From Streptomyces mutabilis (GTDB taxonomy: Bacteria > Actinomycetota > Actinomycetes > Streptomycetales > Streptomycetaceae): a stretch of DNA of 64,000 nucleotides. Shown piece by piece: positions 8,697 to 16,354 of this stretch. The notes under the pieces were generated by a model, which saw only the letters and a list, made by a program, of their open reading frames with translations, was not told where the DNA came from and did not search any database. The translations under genes were made by a program, and so were the position numbers. Numbering within the stretch: position 1 is the first letter of the stretch; every line of letters starts with the position of its first letter. The stretch covers positions 237,174 to 301,173 of the forward strand of contig NZ_BMTT01000008.1 of NCBI RefSeq assembly GCF_014649815.1, read 5' to 3'.

Positions 8697-9293
8697 CTAC
8701 TCCCTGCGGGCGTCGGGTACGTCCGGCAGCCGGTCGGCGGCGACCACACCCTCAAGGTACCCCCGGGCCCGCTCGGTCCGCGGATACGCCTCCAGCAGCC
8801 GCCAGAACCGGGGCCCGTGGCCGGGAACGAGCAGGTGTGCCAGTTCGTGCAGGAGGACGTAGTCGACGACGTACTCGGGCATGCCCTGGAGGCGGTGCGA
8901 CAACCGGATGCTTCCCTCGGACGGGGTGCACGAGCCCCAGCGCGTGTTCTGGTTGGTCACCCAGCGAACCGAGGCGGGCCGGGCCCGCCCGTCGAGGTAC
9001 TGGTTCGAGAGGCGCTCGGCGCGCTCGGCGAGTTCGGCGTCGCCGAGAACGCGTTTGCTCTCCTGGGCGGCGAGCTTGTCCAGCATGACGCTCACCCAGC
9101 GTTGCTCCTCCGCCTCGGACATGCGGGCGGGGATCAGCACGACGGTGCGATCGCCCTCGCGGTACGCGGAGACCGTCCGGCGTCGCCGGGTGCTCCTGCG
9201 GACCTCGATCGCGCTCGTCGCCGGGCCGTTCGGCGGCGGATTCGTCGGTGTGCGCTGGGGCGCCCCGGCGCGGTGCAGTGGGTCGGCGGACAC
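8697..9293 (-). CDS. M48-like / YgjP-type (DUF45) metallopeptidase
   Basis: 198-residue protein of the YgjP/DUF45 zinc metallopeptidase group, related to WSS1/SprT-like proteases. The zinc site HELAH is at residues 149-153, followed by PGHGPRFWRLLE, which supplies the third ligand region. RWGSCTPSEGSIRLSHRL upstream is the family hallmark. Start is the GTG at 9293; its ribosome-binding site is weak, and a later start is possible because the first 35 residues are low complexity. It lies between the TerD/AIM24 operon and the divergent ThiF-like gene. Cytoplasmic; substrate unknown. Confidence 0.88.
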   Translation of the reverse strand: MSADPLHRAGAPQRTPTNPPPNGPATSAIEVRRSTRRRRTVSAYREGDRTVVLIPARMSEAEEQRWVSVMLDKLAAQESKRVLGDAELAERAERLSNQYLDGRARPASVRWVTNQNTRWGSCTPSEGSIRLSHRLQGMPEYVVDYVLLHELAHLLVPGHGPRFWRLLEAYPRTERARGYLEGVVAADRLPDVPDARRE

Positions 9294-9425
9294 GCCACGA
9301 CGTTACCCGCTGCACACGGGGAAGTCCCGGCTCCGGGACGCTTCGGCCCCGATCCGGCACGCCTCGCTCGACGTGTACGCCGGATTCATAGGACGAATAC
9401 CCACCACCTGTGGACAACTTTCGAC

Positions 9426-9445
9426 GCCTCGGCGTCCGCCGAGGC
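9426..9445. promoter_or_regulatory. Inverted repeat in divergent intergenic region
   Basis: GCCTCGGC (9426-9433), 4-nt centre, GCCGAGGC (9438-9445) between the DUF45 peptidase and the ThiF-like gene. It could be an operator or a leader hairpin; no regulator is linked to it. The rest of the 268-bp region shows nothing else I can name. Confidence 0.35.
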
Positions 9446-9561
9446 ATGCTGGCACTCGCCGGCGGATCCGCGACCGACCACGCGGACCGGCACGCGGACG
9501 ACCACCGCCGGACCCATGACGACGTTCGAGGCAGGACTGGAAGACCTACGGGGGGTCTGGC

Positions 9562-10776
9562 ATGCATCCGATGGTGAAGCCCGCGCTCAGGCGCGGCTGG
9601 CGCGATCTGAACACCGTGCAGTTCGGGATGACGCCCGCACACGCGTTGACGCTCGGTCCGGTGGACACGGCGACGGGCAGCTTCTTGGAACTGCTCAACG
9701 GCACCCGCGGGCGGGCTCTCCTGCGTGAGGAGGGACGCCGCATGGATCTGCCGGACGGACACGTCGACCGGGTGGTCGAGCGGCTCGCCCGAGCCGGGCT
9801 TCTCGACGACTCCAGGGGCGGCGGGCCGGACGCCGACGCCCTGCGGGAGAAGAGCGAGGTGCTCGACCGGCTCCGGCCCGACCTGGCCTCCCTATCCCTG
9901 ACCACATCCGCACCGGGGGAAGCGATGAGACACCTGGCCGCGCGGCGAGCCCTGCGGGTCCGCGTGAGGGGCGCGGGACGGGTGGGCGCGGTGCTGGCCG
10001 GCCTGCTGTCCGGCGCGGGCGTCGGCGAGGTCGACGTGCTCGACGGCGGGTGCGTCGAACCGTGGGACGTCGCCCCGGGGGGGCTCCCCGCGGAGTCCGT
10101 CGGCGACCGCCGGGACGAGACGGCGCGTCGTGTCGTCCGCCGGGCTGCCCCGGGTCGGCCACCACGCCGTGGGCCCGCGACGCCGCCGGACGAGGGCACC
10201 CCGGGATTCTCCCTGGTGATCGTCGCTCCGCGCGACGACGTCGCGGTGCACGCCCCCGACCCCGACGCCGCGGAAGCCCTCATGGCCTCCGGTACGCCCC
10301 ACCTGTACGCCGGTGTCGTCGAGGGGACCGGCGTGGTCGGCCCCCTGGTTCTGCCCGGTGAGACGGGGTGCTCGAGGTGTCTTCAGGCGGACCGCGCCGA
10401 CCGGGACCAGGCCTGGCCCCGGCTGGTGGCCCAGTGGCGCTCCGGCGGCCGCCGAATGGTTCCGCCCTGCGACCTCACCCTGGCCACGACGGTCGCCGGG
10501 CTGGCGGCGGCCCATGCCCTCGCCTTCCTGGACGGCGGGACGCCCTCCAGCGTCGGCGCACGCTGGGAGGTGTCGCTGCCCGGTCTGCGGTGGCACACGC
10601 GGCCGGTTCCGGCCCACCCCGCGTGCCCCTGCGAAGCCGCCGGAAAAGGTAAGCGGGAACACACCTCCGAGGATGGGGACCGGCGCGCGACAATGGCTGG
10701 GCAAGGGCCGTCAGCGGGAGTGCGCCGTGAGGCAGAACCCGTCCGGCCGGCTGGGATTTGGAGGGCGCATGTCTGA
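9562..10776 (+). CDS. E1-like (ThiF-family) protein with N-terminal leader-binding-like winged helix
   Basis: 404 residues. Residues 1 to about 95 (VQFGMTPAHALTLGPVD, FLELLNGTRGRALL, VVERLARAGLLDD) resemble the PqqD/RRE-type winged helix of cyclodehydratase partner proteins. The middle carries a ThiF-like Rossmann core (RGAGRVGAVLAGLLSGAGVGEVDVLD), and Cys pairs in TGCSRCLQ and ACPC look like the structural zinc site. No YcaO enzyme, oxidase or precursor peptide is seen nearby, so it is an orphan. Start ATG 9562 follows a GGGGGG tract. Its stop overlaps the next gene's start by 8 nt (10769-10776), implying coupling. The post-zinc tail of about 50 residues is low complexity. Confidence 0.8.
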   Translation: MHPMVKPALRRGWRDLNTVQFGMTPAHALTLGPVDTATGSFLELLNGTRGRALLREEGRRMDLPDGHVDRVVERLARAGLLDDSRGGGPDADALREKSEVLDRLRPDLASLSLTTSAPGEAMRHLAARRALRVRVRGAGRVGAVLAGLLSGAGVGEVDVLDGGCVEPWDVAPGGLPAESVGDRRDETARRVVRRAAPGRPPRRGPATPPDEGTPGFSLVIVAPRDDVAVHAPDPDAAEALMASGTPHLYAGVVEGTGVVGPLVLPGETGCSRCLQADRADRDQAWPRLVAQWRSGGRRMVPPCDLTLATTVAGLAAAHALAFLDGGTPSSVGARWEVSLPGLRWHTRPVPAHPACPCEAAGKGKREHTSEDGDRRATMAGQGPSAGVRREAEPVRPAGIWRAHV

Positions 10777-12166
10777 TCTTCCGCGCAAGGCGGTCACCCG
10801 GACCGCCAAGCTCGCCGCGCTCCCGCTCGGCTTCGCCGGGCGGGCGACCTGGGGGCTCGGCAAGCGAATCGTGGGCGAGTCCGCGGAGATCGTCGGCCAG
10901 CAGCTGCAGCAGCGTACGGCTGAGCAGTTGTTCAAGGTGCTGGGCGAGCTCAAGGGCGGGGCGATGAAGTTCGGGCAGGCACTGTCCGTCTTCGAGTCGG
11001 CGCTGCCCGAGGAGGTCGCCGGGCCCTATCGGGCGGCCCTGACCAAGCTGCAGGAGGCGGCACCACCCATGCCGACGCGCACGGTGCACGCCGTCCTCGC
11101 CGAGCGGATCGGCGAGGACTGGCCCGATCTGTTCCTGGAGTTCGAGGACAAGCCGGCCGCGGCGGCCTCCATCGGCCAGGTGCACCGCGCGGTGTGGCAC
11201 GACGGCCGCGAAGTGGCGGTCAAGGTGCAGTACCCGGGCGCCGGCGAAGCCCTGCTGTCCGACCTGAACCAGCTCAGCCGCTTCGCCCGTCTGCTAGGCC
11301 CGCTGGTCCCCGGTATGGACGTCAAGCCCCTGCTCACGGAGCTGAAGGACCGGGTCTCCGAGGAACTGGACTACGACCTGGAGGCGCAGGCACAGCGCAC
11401 CCACGCCGAGGAGTTCGCGGACGACCCGAACATCGTGGTGCCGGACGTGGTGCACCAGTGCGAAGAGGTGCTGGTCACCGAATGGATGGACGGCACCCCG
11501 TTGTCGGAGATCATCGCGGACGGCACAACGCGGCAGCGCGACCGGGCCGGTCAACTGCTCGCGCACTTCCTCTTCTCGGGCCCGGCCCGCACCGGCCTCC
11601 TGCACGCCGACCCGCACCCCGGCAACTTCCGACTGCTGCCCGGCGGGCCGGACGGTGACGACGACTGGCGTCTCGGTGTTCTGGACTTCGGCACGGTCGA
11701 CCGCCTCCCGGGCGGTCTGCCCGAGCCCATCGGGGATGCTCTGCGCATGACACTGGACGGCGAGGCGGACGCTGTCTACGAGATGCTCTGCTCCGAAGGC
11801 TTCGTCAAGGAGTCGATAGAGCTGGACCCCGACGCCGTCCTCGACTACCTTCTGCCGATCATCGAGCCGGCCCGGGTCGATCAGTTCACTTTCACCCGCG
11901 GCTGGATGCGGAGCCAGGCGGCTCGTATCGGCGACCCGCGCTCCCCCGCGTACCAACTGGCCAAGCAGCTCAACCTGCCGCCCGCCTACCTCCTGATCCA
12001 CCGCGTGACCCTGAGCACCATCGGCGTGCTGTGCCAACTGGGCGCGACGGTGCGGCTGCGCGACGAACTGGAGGACTGGCTGGTGGGTTTCCTCCCCGAG
12101 GACGGCGAAGGGGAGACGTGCGAGCAGGAGGCGTACGAGGTGGAGGAACCGGCAGCGGAGGCGTGA
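10769..12166 (+). CDS. AarF/ABC1/UbiB-family kinase-like protein
   Basis: 465-residue atypical protein-kinase-like ATPase of the ABC1/ADCK/UbiB family, counterpart of Rv3197. Motifs include the KxGQ segment ([10 protein letters not shown]), the Ala-rich nucleotide loop [11 protein letters not shown], the lysine strand [21 protein letters not shown] with the catalytic Asp/Asn, and [10 protein letters not shown] (DFG). ATG 10769 is chosen over upstream codons because GGAGGG lies directly ahead and the protein then starts [16 protein letters not shown]. Members support isoprenoid quinone or lipid metabolism; in Streptomyces the client is unknown. A hairpin terminator follows. Confidence 0.92.
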   Translation: MSDLPRKAVTRTAKLAALPLGFAGRATWGLGKRIVGESAEIVGQQLQQRTAEQLFKVLGELKGGAMKFGQALSVFESALPEEVAGPYRAALTKLQEAAPPMPTRTVHAVLAERIGEDWPDLFLEFEDKPAAAASIGQVHRAVWHDGREVAVKVQYPGAGEALLSDLNQLSRFARLLGPLVPGMDVKPLLTELKDRVSEELDYDLEAQAQRTHAEEFADDPNIVVPDVVHQCEEVLVTEWMDGTPLSEIIADGTTRQRDRAGQLLAHFLFSGPARTGLLHADPHPGNFRLLPGGPDGDDDWRLGVLDFGTVDRLPGGLPEPIGDALRMTLDGEADAVYEMLCSEGFVKESIELDPDAVLDYLLPIIEPARVDQFTFTRGWMRSQAARIGDPRSPAYQLAKQLNLPPAYLLIHRVTLSTIGVLCQLGATVRLRDELEDWLVGFLPEDGEGETCEQEAYEVEEPAAEA

Positions 12167-12190
12167 GCGACCGGACGTGAAAAGGCGCTG

Positions 12191-12220
12191 GGGCCGGTCC
12201 GTTCGGACGTACCGGCCCCC
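12191..12220. terminator. Intrinsic terminator after the AarF-like gene
   Basis: GGGGCCGGT (12191-12199) pairs with ACCGGCCCC (12212-12220) around a 12-nt loop, 24 bp after the stop codon. It probably also serves convergent transcription from wblC. Confidence 0.7.
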
Positions 12221-12273
12221 GCAGGGGAGGGCTTCGCCTCCCGGGTCGGGAGGCCACCGCTTCGGGTGATCGG

Positions 12274-12597
12274 TTACTGCATGACGGCCATGGCGAGCGC
12301 CCGCCGGGCACGCATCGACGCGCGCTCGGCCCGGCGCTGCATCCGGCGAGCGGTCGCCACGTGCAGTGCCCGGCGCTCCTGCTCGGCCTCGTGCAGCCGG
12401 TCGTGCATATGCGCACGAGCCAGAGCTTCTGGGATGAGTTGCATCTCGCGGGTCCTGTTCTGACGCGAGTCCTTCGCGTCGCTGGTGGTGAAGTCTTCAG
12501 GCGCGGAGCCTGCGATGTCGTGGGTGGACGGCTTCATCGGGGCCTGCTTCTTGGGGTCGTGCGTGAGGGGGCTGTCGATCGTTCCTGCGGTGTTCAT
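12274..12597 (-). CDS. Small Arg-rich helical protein translationally coupled to wblC
   Basis: 107 residues. The first 50 are polar and probably disordered; from about residue 51 the sequence MQLIPEALARAHMHDRLHEA and ARRMQRRAERASMRARRALA reads as a long, strongly basic amphipathic helix. Its ATG (12597) overlaps the wblC stop as ATGA, so translation is coupled and expression should follow WblC induction. No domain is recognised; nucleic-acid or ribosome binding is possible from the charge but unproven. A conserved Streptomyces neighbour as far as I recall. Confidence 0.8.
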   Translation of the reverse strand: MNTAGTIDSPLTHDPKKQAPMKPSTHDIAGSAPEDFTTSDAKDSRQNRTREMQLIPEALARAHMHDRLHEAEQERRALHVATARRMQRRAERASMRARRALAMAVMQ

Positions 12598-12962
12598 GCC
12601 GTGACCGGGTTCTTGCGCGGGCGGCCACGGGGCCGCTTCCGGGCGACGACGACACCCTGGACGAACAGTTCGCCGCCCCAGACGCCCCAGGGCTCACGCC
12701 GCTCCTTGGCGCCGGCGAGGCAGGCCTCGATCAGCGGGCAGGTACGGCAGAGGGACTTGGCGTACTCGACGTCCGCCGGCGACTCCGCGAAGAAGACCTC
12801 CGGGTCGTAGGAGCGGCAGGGGACGGGCACACCGAGGTTCTCGATGGCGTCGTCGAGCGCGGTGAGCGCGGTGAGCGGGGTCAAGGTGGGGTCCTCCGTG
12901 GGGCCGGGCTTGGGGATCGTGTCGGAAGGCGGTACGGACGGGGCGTGCGCTTCGAGTTGCAC
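12594..12962 (-). CDS. wblC: WhiB-family regulator WblC (WhiB7 orthologue)
   Basis: 122-residue iron-sulfur transcription factor that binds the primary sigma factor and activates intrinsic antibiotic-resistance genes. Four cysteines are in place: VPCRSYD, LCRTC and IEACLAG. The turn EPWGVWGGE follows, then the C-terminal AT-hook KRPRGRPRK, which distinguishes WblC/WhiB7 from other WhiB proteins. The start is GTG 12962, preceded at 8 nt by GAGGAAG; the longer open frame belongs to the leader. It sits next to uvrD2, as whiB7 does in M. tuberculosis. Upstream are an upstream ORF, a terminator hairpin and an AT-rich WblC-type promoter, listed separately. Confidence 0.95.
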   Translation of the reverse strand: MQLEAHAPSVPPSDTIPKPGPTEDPTLTPLTALTALDDAIENLGVPVPCRSYDPEVFFAESPADVEYAKSLCRTCPLIEACLAGAKERREPWGVWGGELFVQGVVVARKRPRGRPRKNPVTA

Positions 12963-13056
12963 GGTTGGTCTTCCTCGTCTGGTCGTGCCGGCCGGTCGGC
13001 CGGTTGGCGGCTTGGTACCGGGTTCTTTTCTTGTCCCGAGGCTCCTTCGTGCTGTC

Positions 13057-13072
13057 GTCCCCGTTCGGGGAC
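13057..13072 (-). other. Third hairpin in wblC leader
   Basis: GTCCCC (13057-13062) and GGGGAC (13067-13072) flank a 4-nt loop, just downstream of the terminator hairpin on the transcribed (minus) strand. Possibly part of the alternative fold or an accessory pause site. Confidence 0.45.
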
Positions 13073-13114
13073 AAACAGAAGGGCCGCGGATCCCGGATGG
13101 GGTTCCGCGGCCCT
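13070..13114 (-). terminator. Putative conditional terminator in wblC leader
   Basis: Perfect 11-bp arms AGGGCCGCGGA (13080-13090) and TCCGCGGCCCT (13104-13114). On the minus strand they are followed by TTCTGTTTGT (13070-13079), an unusually good U-tract for this genome. It stands between the leader ORF stop and wblC, the expected place for an attenuator. Confidence 0.75.
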
Positions 13115-13125
13115 GAAGGCGCCGG

Positions 13126-13142
13126 CCTGATCGACGATCAGG
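13126..13142 (-). promoter_or_regulatory. Hairpin overlapping the leader ORF stop codon
   Basis: CCTGATC-GAC-GATCAGG, 7-bp arms. It covers the stop codon of the upstream ORF (13138-13140), so a terminating ribosome would melt it. This suggests it participates in coupling ribosome position to the downstream terminator. Confidence 0.5.
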
Positions 13143-13458
13143 CTGGATCACTCCAGGGTTCTGGCCCACGGAAGGCCCACATCAGGTGGTGCTGCGTCGT
13201 CTGCTTCCGGAATCCGGCACCGGCCGCGGTAAAGGCATAGGCCTGCGCCTGTGCCACTACTGCTGCTTCCAGTGCCTGGGTCGGTCGCTCATTGCGCTCA
13301 CGGACGGGAAGGCCCGCGGGGGCAACGGAGGCGGACGCCGGACGCACGGCACGAATGCCGGACAGACCGGTGCCCGGGTTCGAGGCGCCGAGCATGCACA
13401 GGGAGACGGCCGAGCGATCGGTCATTTTGGCGGTGGAGCTGAAGTTGATGCTGATCAC
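13138..13458 (-). CDS. Upstream leader ORF (uORF) of wblC, 106 codons
   Basis: GTG at 13458 (VISINFSSTAK) has an excellent GAGGAGG ribosome-binding site about 8-13 nt upstream. The first half uses codons ending almost wholly in G or C; the second half drifts, as if constrained by RNA structure. It ends 24 nt before the terminator hairpin on the minus strand. No domain is recognised. Ribosome-mediated attenuation through a leader ORF is described for whiB7/wblC genes, so slowed translation here could favour read-through into wblC. The peptide itself may have no function. Confidence 0.7.
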   Translation of the reverse strand: MISINFSSTAKMTDRSAVSLCMLGASNPGTGLSGIRAVRPASASVAPAGLPVRERNERPTQALEAAVVAQAQAYAFTAAGAGFRKQTTQHHLMWAFRGPEPWSDPA

Positions 13459-13568
13459 TGGGCTCGCCTCCTCTCGGCGTCTAAGGGGACTGGACGAACC
13501 AGTCCGCGGATATGCAAGTACAACACGGGTTCAGGGCCTCCGGGAAGGCCACCGTTCCCGTGACCAAG

Positions 13569-13608
13569 AACCTATGGGGATTCCCGGGGCATGCGCAAAC
13601 TATTTTTT
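13569..13608 (-). promoter_or_regulatory. wblC promoter with WblC-type AT-rich element
   Basis: On the minus strand, -35 TTGCGC (13598-13593) and -10 TAGGTT (13574-13569) are 18 nt apart. Directly upstream of the -35 is GAAAAAATA (13601-13608 and neighbours), the AT-rich patch bound by the AT-hook of WhiB7/WblC. The predicted start is near 13562, giving a leader of about 600 nt. It lies immediately after the uvrD2 stop. Confidence 0.75.
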
Positions 13609-13621
13609 CGACGAGTTCGTA

Positions 13622-15823
13622 TCAGCCATCCTCGTCAAGCCCCGCACCCGCCTGGCCTGCACAGATGGCGAGGACATCGGTTCCGTAGCGGTTGAGCTTG
13701 CGCATCCCGACCCCTGGGATCCGTGCCAGCTCGTGCTCGTCCTCCGGGACGGACTCGGCGATCGCCATCAGCGTCTTGTCGGTGAAGACGCAGTACGCGG
13801 GCTGCCCGCTGAGCCCCGCCTGGACCGCCCGCCACTCGCGCAACCGCTCGTAGACGCCCTCGTCCATGTCGGACGGGCAGTCCTCGCAGCGCATCAGCTT
13901 CATTTCACCCGCGTCGGTGAGCGTGCGCCCGCAGACCCGGCAGCGGGCAGGTGTCCGACGGGTCCGTCTCGGGGCGACGGTCGGGGCACCGCTGCTTCCG
14001 TAGCCACGCTCCACGCCCCCGGACCCGCCGGCTGCCGTTCCCCCGCCGGAGGGCCCCGAGCCGGGCCGCAGCCCCTTCAGGAAGCGGCTGGGACGGCGGT
14101 TGGCCCGCCCGCCGGGCGAGCGGGCGAGCGCCCAGGACAGGTGCAGGCGCTCACGGGCGCGGGTGACGCCGACGTACAGGAGACGGCGCTCCTCCTCGAT
14201 CTGCTCGTCGGTCTTTGCGTAGGTGATCGGCATCATGCCCTCGGCGACGCCGACCAGGAAGACGACGTCCCATTCCAGACCTTTGGCCGAGTGCAGGGAG
14301 GCGAGGGTGACGCCCTGCACCGTCGGGGCGTGCTGGGCGCCCGCCCGCTCGTCGAGTTCGGCGACGAGGTCGCTCAGCGTGGCGCCGGCACCGGTGGCGG
14401 CGAAGTCCTGGGCGAGGTTGACCAGGGCGGCCAGCGACTCCCAGCGCTCGCGGACCGCACCGGAACCGGCCGGTGGCTCGGGTGTCCACCCCTCCCCGGA
14501 CAGCACGGCGCGCACCTGGGAGGGCAGGTCCACGGCGTCGTCGAGCAAGGAGTCGTTGCCGCCGAAGCGCGCCGCGGCCCGCAGGGCGCTGTGGGCCTTG
14601 CGCACCTCCGGGCGGTCGAAGAAGCGCTCCGCACCGCGCAGCTGGTAGGGAACCCCGGCGTCGGCGAAAGCCTGTTCATAGGTCCCCGACTGGGAGTTCG
14701 TGCGGAACAGCACCGCGATCTCCGCGGCCGGCACGCCCGAGTCGATGAGCTCGCGGATGCGGCGGGCGGCACCCTCCGCCTCGGCCGGTTCGTCGGGGTA
14801 CTCGGTGTAGACGGGTTCTGGGCCCGCGGGACGCTGGGAGACCAGCTCCAGACGGTGGTCGGCGGCCCGGCCGCGGGCCTGGGCGAGCAGGCCGTTGGCG
14901 AGGTGGACGACCTGCGGGGTGGACCGGTAGTCACGGACCAGTTTGACGACGGTGGCACGGGGGTGGCGGCTACGGAAGTCGAGCAGATGGTCGGGGGTTG
15001 CTCCCGTGAACGAATAGATGGTCTGGCTCGCGTCACCGACCACGCACAGGTCGTCGCGGTCACCGAGCCAGAGCTCCAGCAGGCGCTGTTGGAGGGGGCT
15101 GACGTCCTGGTACTCGTCGACCACGAAGTGCTGGTACTGGGCGCGGACCTGTTCGGCGACGTCCTGCCGGTCCTGAAGGACGGCGACGGTCAGCAGCAGC
15201 ACGTCCTCGAAGTCGATCACCCCGCGACCACGCTTGAGGTCCTCGTATGCGGCGTAGAGCTGGGCGATCTCGGCCGGGTCGCGGGGCGCCTCGCGACCGG
15301 CTTTGGCCGCCGCGAGGGCGTAGTCGGCGGGGACGGTCTGGGTCACCTTGGACCACTCGATCTCGGCGGTGGCATCGCGCAGCTCGCCACGGTCGAGACG
15401 GATGCGGCACGCGGCCGCCGCGTCGGCGACGAGCTGGATCTTGCGGTCGACGAGCCTGGGCAGGGAGCCGCCGATCGCTTTCGGCCAGAAGTACTGGAGC
15501 TGGCGCAGCGCCGCCGAGTGGAAGGTACGGGCCTGCACGCCGGCGGCACCGAGCTGGCGCAGCCGGCCGCGCATCTCCCCGGCGGCACGATTGGTGAAGG
15601 TGACGGCGAGCACGCTGGTGGGCTGGAGGATGCCGGCGCGTACCCCGTAGGCGATGCGGTGGGTGATCGCCCGGGTCTTGCCGGTGCCGGCGCCCGCCAG
15701 TACGCACACCGGACCGCGCAGGGCGGTCGCCACCTCGCGCTGCTCGGGGTCGAGCCCTTCGAGCACCGCGTCGGCCGAGTCCGGTACCTGCGGGAAGAAA
15801 GTGGAGTGCGTTGCTGCTGTCAC
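13622..15823 (-). CDS. uvrD2: UvrD2-type superfamily 1A DNA helicase
   Basis: 733-residue 3'-5' DNA helicase. The N-terminus carries the Q motif (LDPEQREV) and Walker A (LAGAGTGKTR); VVDEYQDVSPLQQRLLELW, VGDASQTIYSFTGA and HSAKGLEWDVVFLVG are further SF1 motifs. The C-terminal third has the actinobacterial UvrD2 features: a tetracysteine zinc module (CRVCGRTL, CEDC) and an HRDC domain (FTDKTLMAIAESVPEDEHELARIPGVG). GTG 15823 (VTAATHST) is the likely start; its ribosome-binding site is weak and the frame is open further upstream. Role: repair and replication-associated unwinding. Divergent from the mycoredoxin gene. Confidence 0.93.
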   Translation of the reverse strand: MTAATHSTFFPQVPDSADAVLEGLDPEQREVATALRGPVCVLAGAGTGKTRAITHRIAYGVRAGILQPTSVLAVTFTNRAAGEMRGRLRQLGAAGVQARTFHSAALRQLQYFWPKAIGGSLPRLVDRKIQLVADAAAACRIRLDRGELRDATAEIEWSKVTQTVPADYALAAAKAGREAPRDPAEIAQLYAAYEDLKRGRGVIDFEDVLLLTVAVLQDRQDVAEQVRAQYQHFVVDEYQDVSPLQQRLLELWLGDRDDLCVVGDASQTIYSFTGATPDHLLDFRSRHPRATVVKLVRDYRSTPQVVHLANGLLAQARGRAADHRLELVSQRPAGPEPVYTEYPDEPAEAEGAARRIRELIDSGVPAAEIAVLFRTNSQSGTYEQAFADAGVPYQLRGAERFFDRPEVRKAHSALRAAARFGGNDSLLDDAVDLPSQVRAVLSGEGWTPEPPAGSGAVRERWESLAALVNLAQDFAATGAGATLSDLVAELDERAGAQHAPTVQGVTLASLHSAKGLEWDVVFLVGVAEGMMPITYAKTDEQIEEERRLLYVGVTRARERLHLSWALARSPGGRANRRPSRFLKGLRPGSGPSGGGTAAGGSGGVERGYGSSGAPTVAPRRTRRTPARCRVCGRTLTDAGEMKLMRCEDCPSDMDEGVYERLREWRAVQAGLSGQPAYCVFTDKTLMAIAESVPEDEHELARIPGVGMRKLNRYGTDVLAICAGQAGAGLDEDG

Positions 15824-16025
15824 TCCGCCATGCTGCCAGGTCGCGCGTGATGGGTGCGTCGGTTGTCCACAGGCACGCACCGATAGTCGTACCAATGCGG
15901 CAGGCGTCACGCGGCGGGATCGGCGCGGGCAGGACGCGGGAATGGTGGAGCCACCGCGGGCGTTCCCTACGTGCGGCCTTCAGGGGCCGCCGATTTTGCC
16001 GAGCCGCCGAAGGAGCGCGAGAGAC

Positions 16026-16268
16026 ATGCCGGGCACTGTGACGATGTACAGCACCACGTGGTGCGGCTACTGCCGTCGGCTGAAGAGCCAGATGGACCGC
16101 GAGGGCATTGCGTACACCGAGATCAACATCGAGCAGGACCCGGAGTCCGCGGCGTTCGTGGAGAAGGCGAACGGCGGAAACCAGACGGTGCCGACCGTGC
16201 TGTTCCCGGACGGCTCCACGCTGACGAACCCCTCGCTGGCGCAGGTGAAGCAGAAGATCGGCGCGTAA
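16026..16268 (+). CDS. mrx1: Mycoredoxin (glutaredoxin-like)
   Basis: 80-residue thioredoxin-fold oxidoreductase with the CGYC active site in STTWCGYCRRLK, a cis-Pro region (TVPTVLFPDG) and NPSLAQVKQKIG at the end. This matches mycoredoxin-1, which reduces mycothiol mixed disulfides in actinobacteria lacking glutathione. AAGGAG lies about 11 nt before ATG 16026. Position between uvrD2 and nudC matches Rv3198A. A long hairpin terminator follows. Confidence 0.93.
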   Translation: MPGTVTMYSTTWCGYCRRLKSQMDREGIAYTEINIEQDPESAAFVEKANGGNQTVPTVLFPDGSTLTNPSLAQVKQKIGA

Positions 16269-16301
16269 GCGGTACGGCAGGACGTTAGGAACGCGGTAAG
16301 C

Positions 16302-16340
16302 AGAGGGGTGGCCCTCCCCGGTGGGGAGGGCCACCCCTCT
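16302..16340. terminator. Bidirectional terminator between mycoredoxin and nudC
   Basis: 18-bp perfect inverted repeat, 16302-16319 and 16323-16340 (left arm starts AGAGGGGTGG), with a 3-nt loop. T-rich sequence (GTCTGTGTCT) follows on the plus strand. It ends 34 bp after the mycoredoxin stop would allow and 14 bp from the nudC stop. Confidence 0.85.
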
Positions 16341-16354
16341 GTCTGTGTCTCGCC

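Noticed and set aside
13292-15850. Long open frame on the plus strand (about 850 codons) opposite uvrD2
   Set aside because: High G+C leaves antisense frames open; the minus strand has full helicase motifs and Streptomyces codon bias, while the plus frame has no recognisable domain.
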